From positions 1-46,493 of the forward strand of contig CAZXGS010000020.1 of NCBI GenBank assembly GCA_964640525.1: a stretch of 46,493 nucleotides of DNA, written 5' to 3'. Source of the stretch: SZAS-103 sp964640525 (GTDB lineage: Bacteria; Pseudomonadota; Gammaproteobacteria; Xanthomonadales; Xanthomonadaceae). Numbering within the stretch: the stretch's first letter is position 1; each line of letters starts with the position of its first letter. Shown piece by piece: positions 43,467 through 46,493 of the stretch. The notes below the pieces were generated by a model. That model made no database searches, was not told the DNA's origin, and saw nothing but the letters and a program-made list of their open reading frames with translations. Made by a program: the position numbers and the translations under genes.

Positions 43467-44413
43467 GCGCGTTGAGTACCGCTTTTCACATCGAGCCGGC
43501 CGACTACCGTGCCGACTTCCAGGACCTGCGCCGCGTGCGCGAGACCGTGTTCGTGCTCGAACAGAAGGTGCCGCTGGAGATGGAGTGGGATGCGCTCGAC
43601 CCGGTCTGCCAGCACGTGATCGCCCGCGACGGCGACAACCGCGCCATCGGCACCGGGCGGCTGTCGCCGCAGCACCGGATCGGGCGCCTGGCGGTGCTGC
43701 CGGAATGGCGCGGACGCGGGGTCGGCGACGCGCTGCTGGCCGCATTGATCGATGCTGCGCGGGTGCAGCGTTTCGATGCGGTCGATCTGCATGCGCAAGT
43801 CGATGCGATCGGGTTCTATCGCAAGCACGGTTTCGAGGCCTTCGGGCCCGAGTTCGACGAGGCCGGCATCCGCCATCAGGCCATGCGACTGGCGCTGCCA
43901 GCGTTCGAGCCGCGCCCGGCGGCCACGCCGCGCCCGCCGCTGGACACGGTGGAAACCCTCGAGCAGGCGCTCGCCGCCACCCTCGCCACGATCGCCCACT
44001 CGCGCCGCGACCTGTGCGTGTTCAGCCGCGACCTCGATCACGCCCTGCTCGCGCAACCGCCGGTGCTCGATGCGCTGCGCCGTTATGCGACCTCCGGCGT
44101 CGATCCGGCGGTGCGCGTGCTGCTGCTGGAACCGCAGGTTCCCGCCCAGCTCGGCCACCCCTGGCTGACCCTGGCGCAGCGCCTGCCGAGCGTGTTCGCG
44201 TTCCGCGCCTGCGAGGAGGAGACCGACCGCCAGTACCCGTCCGCCTTCCTCGTCGGCGACCGCGGCGCGTTGTATTTCCGCCCGCTCGGCGGGCGTCTGG
44301 AAGGCGAAGCCAGCGCTTCCGCGCCAGCGCGTGCGCGCCCCTTGCTGGAAGCCTTCGAACGCATGTGGCAGCGCGGGCGGCCGTGCACGGAGTTCCGCGC
44401 GCTGGAGATCTGA
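43463..44413 (+). CDS. GNAT N-acetyltransferase with C-terminal extension
   Basis: 316 residues, coupled to roxA by an ATGA overlap. Residues about 10-155 form a GNAT domain: the front part RRVRETVFVLEQKVPLEMEWD-ALDPVC, the acetyl-CoA loop IGRLAVLPEWRGRGVGDALL, and the ending IGFYRKHGFEAFGPEFDEAGI-RHQAMRL, the ElaA/YjdJ-like pattern. The C-terminal 150 residues (ETLEQALAATLATIAHSRRD, LCVFSRDL) are a separate domain common in xanthomonads, without known function; it begins like a phospholipase-D-like substrate-free fold. The acetyl acceptor is unknown. The link to roxA might mean action on the ribosome, but that is speculation. Confidence 0.85.
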   Translation: MSALSTAFHIEPADYRADFQDLRRVRETVFVLEQKVPLEMEWDALDPVCQHVIARDGDNRAIGTGRLSPQHRIGRLAVLPEWRGRGVGDALLAALIDAARVQRFDAVDLHAQVDAIGFYRKHGFEAFGPEFDEAGIRHQAMRLALPAFEPRPAATPRPPLDTVETLEQALAATLATIAHSRRDLCVFSRDLDHALLAQPPVLDALRRYATSGVDPAVRVLLLEPQVPAQLGHPWLTLAQRLPSVFAFRACEEETDRQYPSAFLVGDRGALYFRPLGGRLEGEASASAPARARPLLEAFERMWQRGRPCTEFRALEI

Positions 44414-44426
44414 GCGCATCCGGCGT

Positions 44427-44576
44427 TCCCTTCTCCCTCCGGGAGAAGGTGGCGCGGAGCGCCGGATGAGGGGCCGGCAGTGCCGTGCGGGTCACATATC
44501 TGGAAGCGTCCGATCGGGCGTATGGCTGGCTCGGAACAGTCCCTCACCCCAACCCCTCTCCCGGCGGGAGAGGGGC
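44427..44576. repeat. facing palindromic repeat pair before sucA
   Basis: Module one (44427-44472) has the core CCTTCTCCCTCCGGGAGAAGG then GGCGC...GCCGGATGAGG; module two (44541-44576) is CCCTCACCCCAACCCCTCTC then CCGGCGGGAGAGG. They are the same modules as inside ileS. They fill the spacer between the acetyltransferase and the sucA promoter. Confidence 0.85.
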
Positions 44577-44594
44577 TTTGCCCCATCTTTCGGG

Positions 44595-44624
44595 TTCCGA
44601 AGCCCGCCAGCCCCGCGCTATACT
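44595..44624 (+). promoter_or_regulatory. possible promoter of sucA
   Basis: A good -10 box TATACT (44619-44624) lies 86 bases before the start codon. The candidate -35 TTCCGA (44595-44600) at 18 bases is poor, so an activator or a different sigma factor contact may be needed. Confidence 0.4.
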
Positions 44625-44710
44625 GCGCAGCCGTTTTGCCGCCACGCGAAGCGTGCGTCGCAACGGCCCGCATCAAGCATCGCAGCCATCCTCACGCCGG
44701 GCGCATTCGA

Positions 44711-46493
44711 GTGGAAAGCCTGATCAAGCAGTTTGCCGCGACTTCGCAGAACTCCGGCGGCAACGCCGCCTACATCGAAGATCTATACGAGCGCTTCCTC
44801 GCCGACCCGGCCAGCGTCGGGCCCGACTGGAAAGCGTATTTCGGCGGCATCGCCAACCGCGCCGACGTCCCGCATTCGGCGGCGATGGCACGGATCGTCG
44901 CGGCCGCCAAGCACGTCGGCCGCGGCAATGGCGCCGCGGGACCGGCACTCGCCGCGACCGATGCCGCATCCCAGAAACAGGCCGCGGTGCTCAAGCTGGT
45001 CACCGCCTACCGTTCGCGCGGCCACCTGCGCGCCAACCTCGATCCGCTGCATCTGGCCGCCATCGGCGATAGCGCCGAGCAGCCGCACAAGCCCGACGAC
45101 TCCGACCTCGACCCGGCCGCGCATGGCCTGACCGAGGCCGACATGGCGACCGCGTTCCGCACCGGCCTGAGCGGCGCCCCCGCCTCGCTGCCGTTGCGCG
45201 AGATCGTCGCCCGCCTCAAGGCGACCTACGGCAGCACCATCGGCGCCGAGTTCATGCACATCTCCGACCGCGCCCAGCGGCAGTGGGTGTACCAGCGGCT
45301 GGAGGCCGCCGCCGGCGCATTCGGCTTCGACGCCGCGCAGCGCCGCCGGATCCTCGAACGGGTGACCGCCGCCGAAGGGCTGGAACGCTACCTGCACACC
45401 AAGTACGTCGGCCAGAAGCGCTTTTCGCTGGAAGGCGGCGACTCGCTGATCCCGCTGATGGACGAACTATGCCGCCGTGCCGGTGCGGGCGGTGTCAAGG
45501 AGATGGTGGTCGGCATGGCCCACCGCGGCCGTCTCAACGTCCTGGTCAACACCCTCGGCAAGCCGCCGGGCAAGCTGTTCGACGAGTTCGAAGGCCGCCA
45601 CGACGAACACGACGACGACCCGGCGCATTCGGGCGACGTCAAGTACCACATGGGCTTCTCGGCCGATGTCGCCACCCCCGGCGGCCCGCTGCACCTGGCG
45701 CTGGCGTTCAACCCGTCGCACCTGGAGATCGTCAACCCGGTGGTCGCCGGCTCGGTGCGTGCGCGCCAGCAGCGCCGCATCGACCACGAGCGCGACGCGG
45801 TGCTGCCGGTCTTGATCCACGGCGACGCCGCGTTCGCCGGCCAGGGTGTGGGCATGGAACTGCTGCAGATGTCACAGGCCCGCTACTTCAAGTGCGGCGG
45901 CAGCGTCCACATCGTCATCAACAACCAGGTCGGCTTCACCACCAGCCGCACCGACGACGCCCGTTCCACCCTGTATTGCACCGACCTGGCGAAGATGGTC
46001 GGTGCGCCGATCCTGCACGTCAACGGCGATGACCCCGAGGCCGTGGTGTTCTGCACCCGGCTGGCGTTCGACTTCCGCCAGGAGTTCAACAAGGACATCG
46101 TCATCGACTTGGTCTGCTACCGCCGCCACGGCCACAACGAGGCCGACGAGCCCTCGGCCACGCAGCCGGTGATGTACCAGGTCATCAAGGCGCACAAGAC
46201 CCCGCGCGAACTGTACGCAGCCCGCTGCATCGAGGCCGGCGTGGTGGATGCCGCCGGTGCGGCGCAGATGGTCGAGGACTACCGCAAGAAGCTGGAGACC
46301 GGCGCGGTCACCACCGAACTGGCCGACCAGCCGGCCGAGGTGTTCGGCGCCGACTGGAAGCCCTACCTGCACGGCGCGCTCAAGGACGCGGTCGATACCG
46401 CCTTGCCGCGCGCCGAGCTGGATGCGCTGGCGGTCCGCATCAACACCATTCCCGCAGCCGTCACCCTGCATCCGCGGGTCGCCAAGATCTACG
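44711..46493 (+). CDS. sucA: 2-oxoglutarate dehydrogenase E1 component, 3' end outside window
   Basis: The thiamin-diphosphate-dependent decarboxylase of the 2-oxoglutarate dehydrogenase complex (TCA cycle). The open frame runs from the GTG at 44711 off the window edge, with 594 codons visible of about 940. The start is set by VESLIKQFAATSQNSGGNAA followed by YIEDLYERFLADP, the E1o N-terminus. Later blocks are AEFMHISDRAQRQWVYQRLE, FSLEGGDSLIPLMDELC, GMAHRGRLNVLVNTLGK, HLALAFNPSHLEIVNPVVAG and the thiamin diphosphate/Mg motif region HGDAAFAGQGVGMELLQMSQ to HIVINNQVGFTT. No good Shine-Dalgarno is seen before the GTG. sucB and lpd probably follow outside the window. Confidence 0.95.
   Translation, partial: MESLIKQFAATSQNSGGNAAYIEDLYERFLADPASVGPDWKAYFGGIANRADVPHSAAMARIVAAAKHVGRGNGAAGPALAATDAASQKQAAVLKLVTAYRSRGHLRANLDPLHLAAIGDSAEQPHKPDDSDLDPAAHGLTEADMATAFRTGLSGAPASLPLREIVARLKATYGSTIGAEFMHISDRAQRQWVYQRLEAAAGAFGFDAAQRRRILERVTAAEGLERYLHTKYVGQKRFSLEGGDSLIPLMDELCRRAGAGGVKEMVVGMAHRGRLNVLVNTLGKPPGKLFDEFEGRHDEHDDDPAHSGDVKYHMGFSADVATPGGPLHLALAFNPSHLEIVNPVVAGSVRARQQRRIDHERDAVLPVLIHGDAAFAGQGVGMELLQMSQARYFKCGGSVHIVINNQVGFTTSRTDDARSTLYCTDLAKMVGAPILHVNGDDPEAVVFCTRLAFDFRQEFNKDIVIDLVCYRRHGHNEADEPSATQPVMYQVIKAHKTPRELYAARCIEAGVVDAAGAAQMVEDYRKKLETGAVTTELADQPAEVFGADWKPYLHGALKDAVDTALPRAELDALAVRINTIPAAVTLHPRVAKIY

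Overview
The window is GC-rich chromosomal DNA of a gammaproteobacterium, most likely of the Xanthomonadaceae/Lysobacteraceae. This rests on the gene content and on the many short palindromic repeats of the kinds common in that group; it is an inference, since no 16S gene is present. It contains two runs of 100 N, so it is a draft scaffold. Both N runs are flanked by identical sequence on the two sides.

Layout: (1) 1-2391: the 5' part of a tRNA-Gly(GCC), a secreted GH44 glycanase and a tRNA-Thr(CGT). (2) 2388-10679, minus strand: the conserved housekeeping run murJ-ribF-ileS-lspA-cupin-ispH, with coupled GTGA/ATGA junctions. rpsT (TTG start) is divergent from it, and obgE and rplU-rpmA follow on the minus strand. 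(3) 13676-14549: an array of a 71-bp palindromic repeat, then uvrA, whose 3' end is lost in an N gap. (4) 17953-29072: a thioesterase, a PCu(A)C copper chaperone, an ECI-type enoyl-CoA isomerase, a mercaptopyruvate sulfurtransferase, a DUF1289-Nudix fusion, a degenerate FKBP, a crotonase, a shrunken Rnf remnant (mini-RnfC plus RnfD) beside nth, a lipoprotein and two unusual signalling-like proteins. (5) fumC, a two-gene glycan unit (sugar-1-phosphate transferase and epimerase) and purB. (6) 35386-42196: an accessory-looking block with a secreted TPR protein, a 285-bp inverted-repeat element next to a 5'-truncated TPR gene, a VapBC-like toxin-antitoxin pair and two coupled TolB-like/TPR membrane proteins. 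(7) roxA, a GNAT acetyltransferase and the 5' part of sucA.

The most striking theme is repeat DNA and its relation to coding sequence. ileS carries two in-frame insertions: a back-to-back pair of palindromic repeats that also occur in intergenic regions here, and a perfect 51-bp tandem duplication. ribF carries another insertion of about 46 codons. uvrA appears to run into the same repeat family at its 3' end. Essential enzymes that translate through repeats recall the Rickettsia palindromic elements. The second candidate for something undescribed is the 285-bp element at 37095-37379, which has 24-bp terminal inverted repeats and four internal hairpins.

Comparisons with family proteins below are from memory of the families; no alignment or database search was run.
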